NCBI RefSeq assembly: GCF_014905395.1
Contig: NZ_BNDT01000006.1
Span: 1 to 64,000 of the forward strand
Direction: 5' to 3'
DNA from: Lactococcus taiwanensis
GTDB taxonomy: Bacteria; Bacillota; Bacilli; Lactobacillales; Streptococcaceae
Length of the DNA stretch: 64,000 nt
The position numbers were made by a program, and so were the translations under genes. The number at the start of each line of letters is the position of its first letter. The first letter of the stretch is position 1. Under the pieces are notes generated by a model that saw nothing but the letters and a program-made list of their open reading frames with translations, was not told the DNA's origin and did not search any database. This document shows, piece after piece, positions 43,486 to 52,494 of this stretch.

Positions 43486-43538
43486 TATTTGTTGACAAGC
43501 AACATATTTTGATTTATAATGTTGCTTGTCAACAAATA
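43486..43538 (+). promoter_or_regulatory. Azoreductase promoter inside a perfect 20-bp inverted repeat
   Basis: Arms TATTTGTTGACAAGCAACAT (43486-43505) and its exact reverse complement (43519-43538), 13-bp loop. The -35 TTGACA (43492-43497) lies in the left arm and TATAAT (43515-43520) spans loop and right arm, spacer 17. A repressor bound here would fully block the promoter; the MarR gene two genes on is the obvious candidate. Confidence 0.85.
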
Positions 43539-43560
43539 AAACGAAGAAAGAAGTAATACT

Positions 43561-44205
43561 ATGACTACTCTACTAATGATTCTTGCCCACCCACATACCG
43601 ATGATTTCAGCTGGTCGCTGACCACTGCAGAGAAATTTAAATTAAGCTACCAGAAAGAACATCCTTTTGATACAGTAATTATCCGAGATTTGTTTTCTGA
43701 AAAAGTACCTGCTCTAGATAATGAAACTTTTGCAGCTTGGAAACGTAATAAGTATGCACCTGATACACTTACTGTCCATGATAAAACTTTACTTGCACGC
43801 CATAAGGTCTATTTAGACGAATTTTTATCTGCAGATAAATATGTTTTTGTCAATCCAATGTACAATGGTTTTGTTACCGCTGAACTAAAGCAATATATTG
43901 ATGTTATCGCTGTCCCTCGAAAACTTTTCCGATATAGTGAAAATGGCCCAATTGGTCTGCTCAAAGGAAAAAAATCACTTCACATTCAATCAGCTGGCGG
44001 CTTTTATCACAATGAAAAAGATCCCGCACATATGGCTGAAGATTTAGGGGCCGCTTATATCGACCAAACTATGAAAATGATAGGTATTGCTGATAAAGAT
44101 CGCCAACAACTATTTATTGAAGGCTATGCGCGATATCCGGAACGCGCCGATTCCCTAAAAGAAAAAGCCTTTAGAGATGCTATCTCTCTGGGAAAAAATT
44201 TCTAA
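43561..44205 (+). CDS. azoR: FMN-dependent NADH-azoreductase / quinone reductase (AzoR family)
   Basis: 214 residues, flavodoxin-like fold. MILAHPHTDDFSWS holds the phosphate-binding loop, NPMYNGFVTAELKQYIDVI the flavin-contact region, and IQSAGGFY matches the AzoR glycine loop. These enzymes reduce quinones, azo dyes and other electrophiles with NADH. The gene is controlled from a palindromic promoter and followed by a MarR gene, a typical redox or xenobiotic response pair. Confidence 0.88.
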   Translation: MTTLLMILAHPHTDDFSWSLTTAEKFKLSYQKEHPFDTVIIRDLFSEKVPALDNETFAAWKRNKYAPDTLTVHDKTLLARHKVYLDEFLSADKYVFVNPMYNGFVTAELKQYIDVIAVPRKLFRYSENGPIGLLKGKKSLHIQSAGGFYHNEKDPAHMAEDLGAAYIDQTMKMIGIADKDRQQLFIEGYARYPERADSLKEKAFRDAISLGKNF

Positions 44206-44222
44206 AAGGTTATTTTATAGTG

Positions 44223-44235
44223 TATAATTAAAGAA
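44223..44235 (+). promoter_or_regulatory. -10 box immediately before the MarR start codon (likely leaderless)
   Basis: TATAAT at 44223-44228 ends six bases before the ATG at 44235, without a ribosome site. Confidence 0.5.
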
Positions 44236-44738
44236 TGAATAGTACCGACCTCAATCAAAATATTGCACGACAGTTGCACGCGCTACGGCATTCATCGCTG
44301 ACACCCTCAAAAGAACGTGATTGGATACTAGATCAGCTTCAAGACGAAGGTCTCACACAAGAAGTAATGAAACTGTCCGTTACCGCTCTTCATATCTTAT
44401 CTGCCTTGAAAACAGATGATAAAACTGGCATTGAACTAGCCAATCAACTTGAGGTAACACGGGGGGGAGTGAGTCGGGCAGTTCAAAATCTCTTGAAATA
44501 TCATTTTTTAACAAGTCATCAAGGAATACAGGATAAGAAAAAAATTTATTTTCACTTGACTGATAAGGGGCGAAAAGTAGCCCTCACCCATGACAAGATG
44601 CACAAGCTCATCGAGGAAAAGTTCAATATTCTTTTGTCCTCTTACACAATCCCCGAAAAAGAACAAATGCTTAAATTCTTAACAGACTTCAATAGAGTCG
44701 AAGCACAAATTTTTGAGCAAAATAAAAAAACGAACTAG
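44235..44738 (+). CDS. MarR-family transcriptional regulator
   Basis: 167 residues; winged helix with VTALHILSAL, GIELANQLEVTRGGVSRAVQ and the wing KKKIYFHLTDKGRKVA. No obvious sensing cysteine; ligand sensing or oxidation elsewhere is possible. It follows azoR by 29 bp and probably represses the azoR promoter, whose operator is a perfect 20-bp inverted repeat. Its own start seems to be leaderless. Confidence 0.85.
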   Translation: MNSTDLNQNIARQLHALRHSSLTPSKERDWILDQLQDEGLTQEVMKLSVTALHILSALKTDDKTGIELANQLEVTRGGVSRAVQNLLKYHFLTSHQGIQDKKKIYFHLTDKGRKVALTHDKMHKLIEEKFNILLSSYTIPEKEQMLKFLTDFNRVEAQIFEQNKKTN

Positions 44739-44757
44739 TAGGTCCGTTTTTTTATTT
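44733..44757. terminator. Terminator between MarR and plsC genes
   Basis: AAAAAACG...CGTTTTTTT with the imperfect inner stem AACTAGTAGGTCC; it overlaps the MarR stop and serves both directions. Confidence 0.6.
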
Positions 44758-45393
44758 TGCTTCATAATGGAAATCAGGATTTAACTCTTTATCTAATCTT
44801 TCAAAGGCTTCTTCCATACGACGATTGACCTCGGCAATTCCTTCATCATTCATTCTTTTAATATCAGAAATATCAATAGGCTCACCGAAATTAATGGATA
44901 CGCGCTGACGTTTAAAAACACCTTTCATGCTGAGAGGCCCCTGATAAACCGCAGGCACAATACGAACTTTAGCCATCTTTGCAATGACTGCTACTCCACC
45001 CTTCATTTCTGCACTATGACGGCTACCAGAAGGAAACATAATCATTGACTTGTCTGATTCTTTTAACATTTTTACCGCATGCTTGATAGGCTTAGTCCCT
45101 GGATTTTCACGATCAACTGGGAAGGCCCCACACATTTTAATCCACCAACCACCAAATCCTTTAAACAATTCCTTCTTCGCCATGAAAATAAATTGTTTAG
45201 GGCGGGTAGCAAAAGCGAACCAAACCGGTTCCCAAGCCATCCGATGAGGTGCTACTAGAATATAGTTTTCATCTTTGGGGATACGATCCACATGATAATA
45301 TTTACTTTTTCCGTTAAAGATAAACAGCAAGAAGGCTACAAGATTGCGTAAGAACACATAGAAGAGCCGATGTTGTTTTTCATATTCTTTCAT
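44752..45393 (-). CDS. plsC: 1-acyl-sn-glycerol-3-phosphate acyltransferase (PlsC family)
   Basis: 213 residues with an N-terminal hydrophobic segment (about 11-26). PlsC motifs: APHRMAWEPVW (acyltransferase block I), FPVDRENPGTK (block II), MFPSGSRHS (block III) and VPAVYQG (block IV). Block I normally reads HX4D; here the fifth position is Glu (H-R-M-A-W-E), so the catalytic acid is changed. It should acylate lysophosphatidic acid in phospholipid synthesis. Convergent with the MarR gene. Confidence 0.85.
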   Translation of the reverse strand: MKEYEKQHRLFYVFLRNLVAFLLFIFNGKSKYYHVDRIPKDENYILVAPHRMAWEPVWFAFATRPKQFIFMAKKELFKGFGGWWIKMCGAFPVDRENPGTKPIKHAVKMLKESDKSMIMFPSGSRHSAEMKGGVAVIAKMAKVRIVPAVYQGPLSMKGVFKRQRVSINFGEPIDISDIKRMNDEGIAEVNRRMEEAFERLDKELNPDFHYEAK

Positions 45394-45526
45394 ATTTCTT
45401 TACTCCTGATCATTGCTAATAACTTCATTATTTTAACTTATTTTAATGATTTTATCAATGTTTGAAATCGGAAGCGACATAAAAAGAAAGCTCCAAAAAT
45501 TGAAACTCTCTCCTCTTTAGGAAACT

Positions 45527-46963
45527 TTATTTTACTTCAGCAACACTCTCTTCATTTTTTGTTGCGGCTTTCTTGCTAGAACGGTAGCCATAGATAAAAT
45601 AAATCACTAGGCCAAGAAGGAACCATATTCCTGAATAAACTTTTGCTTCAAAATCTAAGCCCCAGAAAACAAAGAGGGAGCCAAGGAAACCAAGGGCAGG
45701 AAGCACAGGATAGAAAGGCATCTTATAAGAAGCGACTGGTAAATCCTTACCTTGACGGCGACGCAGAGCGTAAATACCTAAAGTTACAAACATGAAGGCA
45801 ATCAACGTCCCAGCTGAAATCAATTGAGCGAGGAAGGCAAAGGGGAAAAATGCCCCAATCACTACAGCAACAATAGCTAATGTCCACACTCCATTAGCAG
45901 GCAATTGTCGCTTGTTTAATTTTCCAAGACCACTTGGTAAAAGTCCATCACGGCCAAATGCGTAGAGTAAACGTGACCCCGCTAGAACCATTCCTAAAAG
46001 GGCGATAAACATCCCAGCAAGAGCAATTGCAGTCACTACTTCTGAAAGTACCGCATAACCAGATTCTTGCAATGCCCAGCCAACCGGTGCAGCATTACCA
46101 GCATATGTGGAGTAAGGATGCATTCCAACAAGAACAAGCGTTACAGCTGCAAAAAGTGCGACCGCGATCAAAAGGGAGCCAATGATTCCACGAGGCATCG
46201 TTTTTTGCGGATTTTTTGCTTCTGCAGCATTTGCTGCAATAGAGTCAAAACCAATATAGGCTAAGAAAATCATCGAAACACCAGACCAAATCCCAGAGAA
46301 TCCACCAAAACCAGTTTTAGGATTGTGAGGTGGGATGAAAGGATGGTAGTTAGCAGGTTTAATCACTGTAATACCGACAATAATAAAAGCAATAACCGCA
46401 GCAACTTTAAGAACTACCAAAATTTGACTGATACGCCCAGCATCAGATGCACCTCGGAAAACAATCAAAGCGGACAACAAAATCACAATAAGCGAAATAA
46501 TATCCACAACACCGCCATTGGTACCGAACGGACTTGCTAGGAAGGCAGGTAGATGAAAACCAAGTGGTGCTAAAAGTTGCTGCAGATTAGCAGAGAATCC
46601 AGAACCAACAAAAGCTACGGCAATGAAATATTCTGCCAATAAAGCCCATCCTGCAATCCAACCAAAACCTTCTCCAAACAAAACCGAAATCCAGGAATAG
46701 GCCGAGCCAGCAAAAGGCATAACGGTGGACATTTCAGCATATGCCAAAGCGACAAAACCCGCCACCAAAGCAGCTAACAGGTAAGAAAAGACGACACCTG
46801 GGCCCGCAAATTGAGCCGCGACCTGACCTGGTAGTGTGAAAATAGAAGTAGAAATGATTGTTCCTACACCTAAGGCCAGAAAATCACGCGTACTGAGTAC
46901 TTGTTTGTAATGCTTGTCTGCATCTTGATAGAGCTCAAAATCAGCTTTTTTCGTAAATCCCAT
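45527..46963 (-). CDS. bcaP: APC-family amino-acid permease (BcaP-like branched-chain type)
   Basis: 478 residues, 12 or more membrane spans. It opens MGFTKKADFELYQDADKHYK and has GVGTIISTSIFTLPG, the APC signature in span 1. The sequence strongly recalls lactococcal BcaP (branched-chain amino-acid uptake, CodY-controlled). Consistent with this, a 12/15 match to the CodY box lies in its leader (46974-46988). The exact substrate is by resemblance only. Confidence 0.85.
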   Translation of the reverse strand: MGFTKKADFELYQDADKHYKQVLSTRDFLALGVGTIISTSIFTLPGQVAAQFAGPGVVFSYLLAALVAGFVALAYAEMSTVMPFAGSAYSWISVLFGEGFGWIAGWALLAEYFIAVAFVGSGFSANLQQLLAPLGFHLPAFLASPFGTNGGVVDIISLIVILLSALIVFRGASDAGRISQILVVLKVAAVIAFIIVGITVIKPANYHPFIPPHNPKTGFGGFSGIWSGVSMIFLAYIGFDSIAANAAEAKNPQKTMPRGIIGSLLIAVALFAAVTLVLVGMHPYSTYAGNAAPVGWALQESGYAVLSEVVTAIALAGMFIALLGMVLAGSRLLYAFGRDGLLPSGLGKLNKRQLPANGVWTLAIVAVVIGAFFPFAFLAQLISAGTLIAFMFVTLGIYALRRRQGKDLPVASYKMPFYPVLPALGFLGSLFVFWGLDFEAKVYSGIWFLLGLVIYFIYGYRSSKKAATKNEESVAEVK

Positions 46964-46973
46964 AATAAATCCT

Positions 46974-46988
46974 CATTTTCTGATATTT
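46974..46988 (-). promoter_or_regulatory. CodY-box-like site in bcaP leader
   Basis: On the minus strand AAATATCAGAAAATG, 12 of 15 matches to AATTTTCWGAAAATT, between the promoter and the ATG. Confidence 0.5.
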
Positions 46989-47013
46989 TAATCAAATAAT
47001 TTCAATAAACTGT

Positions 47014-47042
47014 ATTTTACCGAATTGTCAGACAATTGTCAA
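47014..47042 (-). promoter_or_regulatory. bcaP promoter
   Basis: On the minus strand TTGACA (47037-47042), 17-bp spacer, TAAAAT (47014-47019). Confidence 0.75.
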
Positions 47043-47097
47043 GAAAGAATTTTATGAGGCATTAATGTGAAAAAATAGGAAGTTACTAATAAAAAAA

Positions 47098-47721
47098 TCA
47101 GTAAAAAAGTCGAACAAAATCGAGGTCTACGAGCTGCTCAACAGGACTTAAATGATGAGTGCGTAAGCCAGTAGCCTGCGCACCTGCAATGTTGGCAGCA
47201 TTATCATCAATAAAGAGGGTGTCAGCTGCTTCTAACTGGGCTTGCTCTAAGACCTTTTTGAAACTCTCAATAGTTGGCTTACGTAAGTGCAGCTCATGTG
47301 AATAATAGATTTTAGTAAAATAATAACTTAAAGGATGACCGGTTTGCTCAAGACAACGCTTTTCAAAATAAGCCGCATGGATGGCATTGGTATTTGAAAA
47401 AAGATAGAGGGGATAGTCTACTGACAGCTCTGTCAGTAGACTTAAGCGAGATAAATCAAAATCTGTCAGAATAAGATTCCAAGCCTCACGGATCTGATCG
47501 TCAGTTATTGAAGTATTCGTGACGGAGCGCAATTTAGCAAAAAACGTTTCGGGACGAATTTGCCCCAACTCCAGCTGCTCAAAAAAGTCAACTTGACCTT
47601 GCAGTGTAAAGTATTGCGCAAAGTTTTGCACCCCTAATCTTTCAAATTGGTCAACCATGCGCTTGAAATTAAGATCGAGTATTACTCCCCCTAAGTCAAA
47701 AATAATTGCTTGAGTCATCAT
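47098..47721 (-). CDS. HAD-superfamily hydrolase (YihX-like)
   Basis: 207 residues. Motif I is FDLGGVILD, where the second Asp of DxD is Gly as in YihX-like sugar-phosphate phosphatases; motif II LFSNTN, motif III K (LRKPTIESF) and motif IV FIDDNAAN are present. Cytosolic phosphatase with unknown substrate. Its coding sequence contains one perfect copy of the 18-nt palindrome (47420-47437). Confidence 0.85.
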   Translation of the reverse strand: MMTQAIIFDLGGVILDLNFKRMVDQFERLGVQNFAQYFTLQGQVDFFEQLELGQIRPETFFAKLRSVTNTSITDDQIREAWNLILTDFDLSRLSLLTELSVDYPLYLFSNTNAIHAAYFEKRCLEQTGHPLSYYFTKIYYSHELHLRKPTIESFKKVLEQAQLEAADTLFIDDNAANIAGAQATGLRTHHLSPVEQLVDLDFVRLFY

Positions 47722-47762
47722 TTATCCCTTTCATCGGCTGTCTTACTTTACTGACGTTCCCA

Positions 47763-48215
47763 TCAGTGCTTACGAGCTTCTTTCGTATCCAAAATAATGG
47801 TTACCGGACCATCATTTACTAACTCAATTTGCATGTCTGCACCAAATACTCCTGATTTTGTAGGAACCACTTCTGCCAATTTTTCATTAAAATTTTCATA
47901 AAAGGCTTCTGCAAAATCAGGTTTACCTGCACCTGAAAAGCTGGGGCGATTACCTTTTTTGGTAGAGGCATACAAGGTAAACTGCGAGATAGATAGAATT
48001 TCACCTTTAATTTCTTGGATTGAACAATTCATCTTTCCTTGTTCATCAGAAAAGATGCGCATCTGAGTAATTTTACGCACAGCATATTCCAAATCCCAGC
48101 CAGTGTCCGCATCTTCTACACCCACTAAAAGTAACAGACCTGAATCAATTTTTTCTTTGATCAAACCATCAATACTAACAGAAGCACTTTTTACACGTTG
48201 AATTACAATTTTCAT
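47763..48215 (-). CDS. dtd: D-aminoacyl-tRNA deacylase
   Basis: 150 residues from the ATG at 48213-48215, giving the family start [17 protein letters not shown]; a start 45 bp upstream adds an unrelated tail. Motifs [20 protein letters not shown] and [11 protein letters not shown] are the two catalytic-pocket signatures (SQFTL and NXGPVT). It removes D-amino acids and glycine wrongly attached to tRNA. Confidence 0.95.
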   Translation of the reverse strand: MKIVIQRVKSASVSIDGLIKEKIDSGLLLLVGVEDADTGWDLEYAVRKITQMRIFSDEQGKMNCSIQEIKGEILSISQFTLYASTKKGNRPSFSGAGKPDFAEAFYENFNEKLAEVVPTKSGVFGADMQIELVNDGPVTIILDTKEARKH

Positions 48216-48316
48216 GTTTCCATTGTAGCATAAACAGACGAGTCTTGACATCAACCTCATGTTTAGTTACTATCATAATAAGTCATTTAAAATCATCAAA
48301 GCAAAAAGGAGAAAAT

Positions 48317-49246
48317 TTGGAAGAACTAGCTATCGTTGTTCCCGTATATAACGAACAAGAAACCATTGAGCTTTTCATTCAAGAAGTCAACAAAGTACAA
48401 CTTGACCTAAAGAAAAACTTTTACTTTATCGACGATGGGTCTAGTGATCAGACACTTTCCCTTTTAAAAAAACTCTCTGCGGAAAACGAAACCATTCACT
48501 ATGTCAGTTTTTCCAGAAATTTTGGGAAAGAGGCCGCCCTGTTAGCTGGGTTGAAAGCAACTTCTGAACCGCTCGTTACAGTCATGGATGTTGATTTACA
48601 AGATCCACCAGAGTTATTAACTAAGATGTATCAAACACTCCAAGATGGCTTTGATGTGGTTGGAACACGACGTATTTCTCGTGATGGTGAGCCAGTAGTC
48701 ATTTCTTTTTTCTCGCGACTTTTTTATAAAATCATTAACAAAATTTCCAAAGTACCTATTGTAGAAGGAGCACGTGATTTTCGCTTAATGCGACGCCCTG
48801 TTGTTGATAGTGTTTTGCGCTTAGAAGAAAATAATCGATTCTCAAAAGGTCTTTTTGCTTGGGTCGGTTATCAAGTAACCTATATAGAATACAGTAACCA
48901 CGAGCGTAGTGCCGGAAAAACTTCTTGGACGTTTGGTCAACTGCTTAGCTATTCGATTGATGGAATTGTCAGTTTTTCCGAGGCGCCCCTTAATATCGCT
49001 ACTTTTATCGGTTTTGCAAGCTTTCTTACTTCACTCGCTCTCGGCGCCTTCTTTGTTTTCAAGACCCTTGTTTTTGGTGATCCTGTTCAAGGCTTTCCTA
49101 CTTTAATTGTCCTTATCCTGCTTTTAGGCGGTCTTCAGCTTCTGTCTCTTGGCATTATTGGGAAGTATATTGCAAAGATCTTTTTGGAAACTAAAAGGCG
49201 ACCTAACTATCTCATTAAAGAAAGTAATATAAAAACGCTTGACTAA
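48317..49246 (+). CDS. GT2 glycosyltransferase, bactoprenol/dolichol-phosphate type (YkcC/GtrB-like)
   Basis: 309 residues from the TTG start at 48317 with AAAGGAG ahead; upstream in-frame sequence looks non-coding. GT2 motifs VVPVYNEQETI, FIDDGSSD and VMDVDLQDPPEL, then two C-terminal membrane spans (about 233-255, 266-290). The family transfers a hexose to undecaprenyl phosphate on the inner face of the membrane for later surface glycan decoration. No flippase or polymerase gene is adjacent. Divergent from dtd. Confidence 0.88.
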   Translation: MEELAIVVPVYNEQETIELFIQEVNKVQLDLKKNFYFIDDGSSDQTLSLLKKLSAENETIHYVSFSRNFGKEAALLAGLKATSEPLVTVMDVDLQDPPELLTKMYQTLQDGFDVVGTRRISRDGEPVVISFFSRLFYKIINKISKVPIVEGARDFRLMRRPVVDSVLRLEENNRFSKGLFAWVGYQVTYIEYSNHERSAGKTSWTFGQLLSYSIDGIVSFSEAPLNIATFIGFASFLTSLALGAFFVFKTLVFGDPVQGFPTLIVLILLLGGLQLLSLGIIGKYIAKIFLETKRRPNYLIKESNIKTLD

Positions 49247-49262
49247 TGTCAAGCATTTTTTA
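49232..49262. terminator. Terminator between the GT2 and relA genes
   Basis: AACGCTTGAC-TAAT-GTCAAGCATTTTTT; it overlaps the end of the relA gene and both stop codons. Confidence 0.75.
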
Positions 49263-51482
49263 TGCATTGGTACGTTTTACAGAATAAACATCAGGTGTCA
49301 TCTTGATCTTATCCACCACTAAAGTTAAATCAGACAAATTTTTGATACCCAAAGCGATATGAATATTCGCCATCTTTTTATCTTTTGTGGGTTGGGCATT
49401 AATTGAAATCAAATTTTTAGTAGAGTTTGACAAGACTTGCATGACATCATTGAGTAAACCGGGCCGATTGAATCCATAGACGTCAATGTTTGCTACATAT
49501 TCTTTAGTTAAGTTTTCTGAGTCATCCCACTCTACTTCTACCAACCGTTGTTCAAAATCTTCCATGCTTCGAACATTTTGACAGTCGGCGCGGTGAACCG
49601 AGACACCACGTCCTTTCGTGATATAACCTACAATAGCATCGCCAGGTACAGGGTTACAACATTTCGCAATCCGCACCAAAAGGCTGTCGATTCCTGAAAC
49701 GCTCACTCCCCCATCATGACGAATCTTCATGACATTTTTGGTTGTTTCGCGCTTCACCTCACCCTTCATCAGTTCTTCGGCTTCTGCTTTTTGTTTCGCT
49801 TTCTCTGCTTGACGTCGTTCATTTTCTGTTAAACGATTAGCAACTGTGGTCGCCGATAATTCTCCAAATCCAATTGCAGCATAAAGTGCTTCGGCACTTC
49901 GATAGCTCATTTTATTAAACAACTCATCCAGATGTTTTTTATCAAGGTACTGATTAGGAACAAAACCTGCTTCTGCCAAAGCATCTTGCAAGAGTTCGCG
50001 TCCTTTATTGACTGACAGCTCTTTATCTTGGTTTTTAAAGAATTGTTTGATTTTATTGCGCGCTTTATTGGTTTTGACAAGATTAATCCAATCTCGACTT
50101 GGTCCAAACGATGTAGGGCTTGTGATGATTTCCACCCGATCACCTGTTTTTAATTGGACAGATAAGGGTTTCATGCGGCCATTCACTTTAGCACCTGTAG
50201 CGTGATCCCCTACCTTCGTATGGATTGCATAAGCAAAGTCAATCGGGCCTGAGCCACGGGGGAGTTCTTGGACTTCCCCGTTTGGCGTGAAGACGTATAT
50301 TTTATCTGAAAGGATATCTTCTTGAACTGCTTTTACAAAGTCCTCTGCTGAATCTCCCGCCTCTTCGCGCAATTCAACCAATTCGTGAATCCAGTTTAGG
50401 GTTTCGGAAATCTCTTGAACATCTACTTTTGCTTTGCGCCCTTCTTTATAGGCCCAATGTGCGGCTACCCCATATTCAGCGATTTGATGCATTTCGCGTG
50501 TTCGAATTTGAAATTCCATCGGCCCCTTAGGACCATATACGGTGGTATGCACAGATTGATAACCATTTGCCTTCGGATTAGCAATGTAGTCTTTAAAACG
50601 GCCAGGCATTGGTTTCCACAAATCATGAATATAACCGAGAGTAGTGTAAACGTCGCTGGTCGTTTCAGTGATACAGCGGATGGCGATCAAATCATAAATT
50701 TCATCAAATCGTTTCTTTTTATCGTGCATTTTACGATAAATAGAATAGATGTGTTTTGGACGTCCGTAGATTTCTGCATCCACCCCAGAATTTTCTACGC
50801 GTTCTTGAAGTTTTTCGATGACTTGAGAAACGAGTGCTTCGCGAGCAGCACGTTTTTCATTCATCAACCCACGGATACGGTAAAACTCAGTTTCTTCTAG
50901 ATAACGAAAAGAAAGGTCTTCTAACTCCCATTTAATACTGGCGATCCCTAAACGATGAGCCAAAGGCGCATAGATCTCCATCGTTTCACGTGAAATCCGT
51001 TTTTGTTTATCGGGACGAAGATGTTTAAGCGTACGCATATTGTGTAGGCGATCCGCCAATTTGACCAAAATCACTCGAATGTCCTTGGACATAGCCATCA
51101 GCATCTTACGATGATTTTCAGCTAATTGTTCTTCATGCGACTTATATTCAACTTTTCCAAGTTTCGTCACACCATCCACAATGTCCGCAATTTCACGACC
51201 AAAGAGTTCTTCTAAATCTCCTTGAGTAAAATTAGTGTCTTCTACCACATCATGGAGAAAACCACATGCTACAGTCACCGCATCAAGTTTTAATTTGGCA
51301 AGTATGCCAGCAACTTGTGTAGGGTGCACAAAATAGGCTTCTCCCGAAGCACGATATTGATCAGCATGCGCCAATGAGGCGCAATTTAATGCCTTCTGCA
51401 CCAGCAAAAGGTCGGTTTCATTCATATATTCTGCGCAGATATTGACAACTTCTGCGCCCGTTAAGACTGGTTCTGAAGGCAT
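49260..51482 (-). CDS. relA: Bifunctional (p)ppGpp synthetase/hydrolase (RelA/Rsh)
   Basis: 740 residues. HD hydrolase domain (HDVVEDT, H77-D78), synthetase domain (RPKHIYSIYRKMHDKKKRFD, then GRFKDYIANPKANGYQS), TGS domain (YVFTPNGEVQELPRGSGPIDFAYA), a Cys-containing helical region (AKCCNPVPGDAIVGYITKG) and a C-terminal ACT domain. The complete HD means it can both make and break the stringent-response alarmone. Intact housekeeping gene, likely the sole long Rsh. Confidence 0.97.
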   Translation of the reverse strand: MPSEPVLTGAEVVNICAEYMNETDLLLVQKALNCASLAHADQYRASGEAYFVHPTQVAGILAKLKLDAVTVACGFLHDVVEDTNFTQGDLEELFGREIADIVDGVTKLGKVEYKSHEEQLAENHRKMLMAMSKDIRVILVKLADRLHNMRTLKHLRPDKQKRISRETMEIYAPLAHRLGIASIKWELEDLSFRYLEETEFYRIRGLMNEKRAAREALVSQVIEKLQERVENSGVDAEIYGRPKHIYSIYRKMHDKKKRFDEIYDLIAIRCITETTSDVYTTLGYIHDLWKPMPGRFKDYIANPKANGYQSVHTTVYGPKGPMEFQIRTREMHQIAEYGVAAHWAYKEGRKAKVDVQEISETLNWIHELVELREEAGDSAEDFVKAVQEDILSDKIYVFTPNGEVQELPRGSGPIDFAYAIHTKVGDHATGAKVNGRMKPLSVQLKTGDRVEIITSPTSFGPSRDWINLVKTNKARNKIKQFFKNQDKELSVNKGRELLQDALAEAGFVPNQYLDKKHLDELFNKMSYRSAEALYAAIGFGELSATTVANRLTENERRQAEKAKQKAEAEELMKGEVKRETTKNVMKIRHDGGVSVSGIDSLLVRIAKCCNPVPGDAIVGYITKGRGVSVHRADCQNVRSMEDFEQRLVEVEWDDSENLTKEYVANIDVYGFNRPGLLNDVMQVLSNSTKNLISINAQPTKDKKMANIHIALGIKNLSDLTLVVDKIKMTPDVYSVKRTNA

Positions 51483-51669
51483 AGTTTGAAATGCTAGTAT
51501 CTGTTGTCAGTCGTTGAGCCTATGGTCAACATGAACTAGCTTTCCTCCTTATTAGATTTGTTAGATGGCTCTGTTACCTTTACAGTTAAAGGTTCATTTA
51601 AAGTTAATTGAATCTATTCTACCACATTTGTAAGCGAAGAAAAAGAATGATTGTCAAAAAATAAAGCTA

Positions 51670-51692
51670 AAACTCCGATCGTTCGGAGTTCA
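51670..51692 (-). terminator. rsmE terminator
   Basis: AACTCCGA-ACGA-TCGGAGTT on the minus strand, followed by TTAGCTTTATTTT. Confidence 0.75.
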
Positions 51693-51699
51693 TTTTCTT

Positions 51700-52452
51700 T
51701 TATAAAAGCTCAAAATAAGTTGAAAAAGCAGATAATGCATAGAGCGGAGCAGTTTCAGCGCGTAAGATTCGTGGGCCTAAGCCAATTAATTTTGCACCAA
51801 GTGCCTCAAATTTTTCAACTTCTTGCGTGCTAATCCCTCCCTCTGGTCCAAAAACGAGAAGCACTTTTTTACCGACTGACAGCTCTGTCAGTGCTTTTTT
51901 CAAACCCGACATTTCTCCTGCTTTGGCCGTTTCTTCATAGGCGACAAGAATCTGATCAAAATCCTTACATTGAGTAAGAAAAGTCGTAAAGTCTTCAAAA
52001 AGTTCGACCTGCGGAATCTGCAACCTCCGAGATTGCTCGGCAGCACCCCGTGCAATTTTTTTCAGCTTTTCTTGTTTTTTAGCCAATTTTTTCCTATCCC
52101 ATTTGGCTACAGACCATTTGAAGGGCGCCGACCAAATGGCTGAAGCACCCAGTTCAGTGGCCTTTTCTGTAATAAAATCAAGCTTATCACCTTTTGGAAA
52201 CCCGACAGCAACCGTCACTGCAACTGGTAGTTCTGACTGCTCGGTAAGCCGTTCAATCAATCTGACCGAACGGTCAGAAACAGAAACCACTTCTACTAAA
52301 CCCAACTCTCCTTTATCAAACACCAGACGGAGCTGCTCCTTTGGCTGAGTACGCATTACTGTAAATATATGATGTGCAGCAGCTTCTTCATCGATTGTGA
52401 TAAGAGCACCTACTTCAGGTCTTTCTTTAAAAATAAAATATTGATTTGCCAT
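51700..52452 (-). CDS. rsmE: 16S rRNA m3U1498 methyltransferase
   Basis: 250 residues with the RsmE N-terminal PUA-like part (HHIFTVMRTQPKEQL) and a SPOUT knot (GFPKGDKLDFITEKATELGA, then LVFGPEGGISTQEVEKFEALG, LGPRILRAETAPLYAL). It methylates U1498 of 16S rRNA with SAM. It lies downstream of prmA, a common pairing in Firmicutes. The coding sequence contains a perfect 18-nt palindrome at 51875-51892. Confidence 0.95.
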   Translation of the reverse strand: MANQYFIFKERPEVGALITIDEEAAAHHIFTVMRTQPKEQLRLVFDKGELGLVEVVSVSDRSVRLIERLTEQSELPVAVTVAVGFPKGDKLDFITEKATELGASAIWSAPFKWSVAKWDRKKLAKKQEKLKKIARGAAEQSRRLQIPQVELFEDFTTFLTQCKDFDQILVAYEETAKAGEMSGLKKALTELSVGKKVLLVFGPEGGISTQEVEKFEALGAKLIGLGPRILRAETAPLYALSAFSTYFELL

Positions 52453-52494
52453 TGTCCTTTAAGAGTTTACACGACGTTTACAACAGCTGTAAAC

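Noticed and set aside
43561-44738. azoR-marR pair as toxin-antitoxin
   Set aside because: Sequence signatures clearly give a flavin reductase and a MarR regulator.
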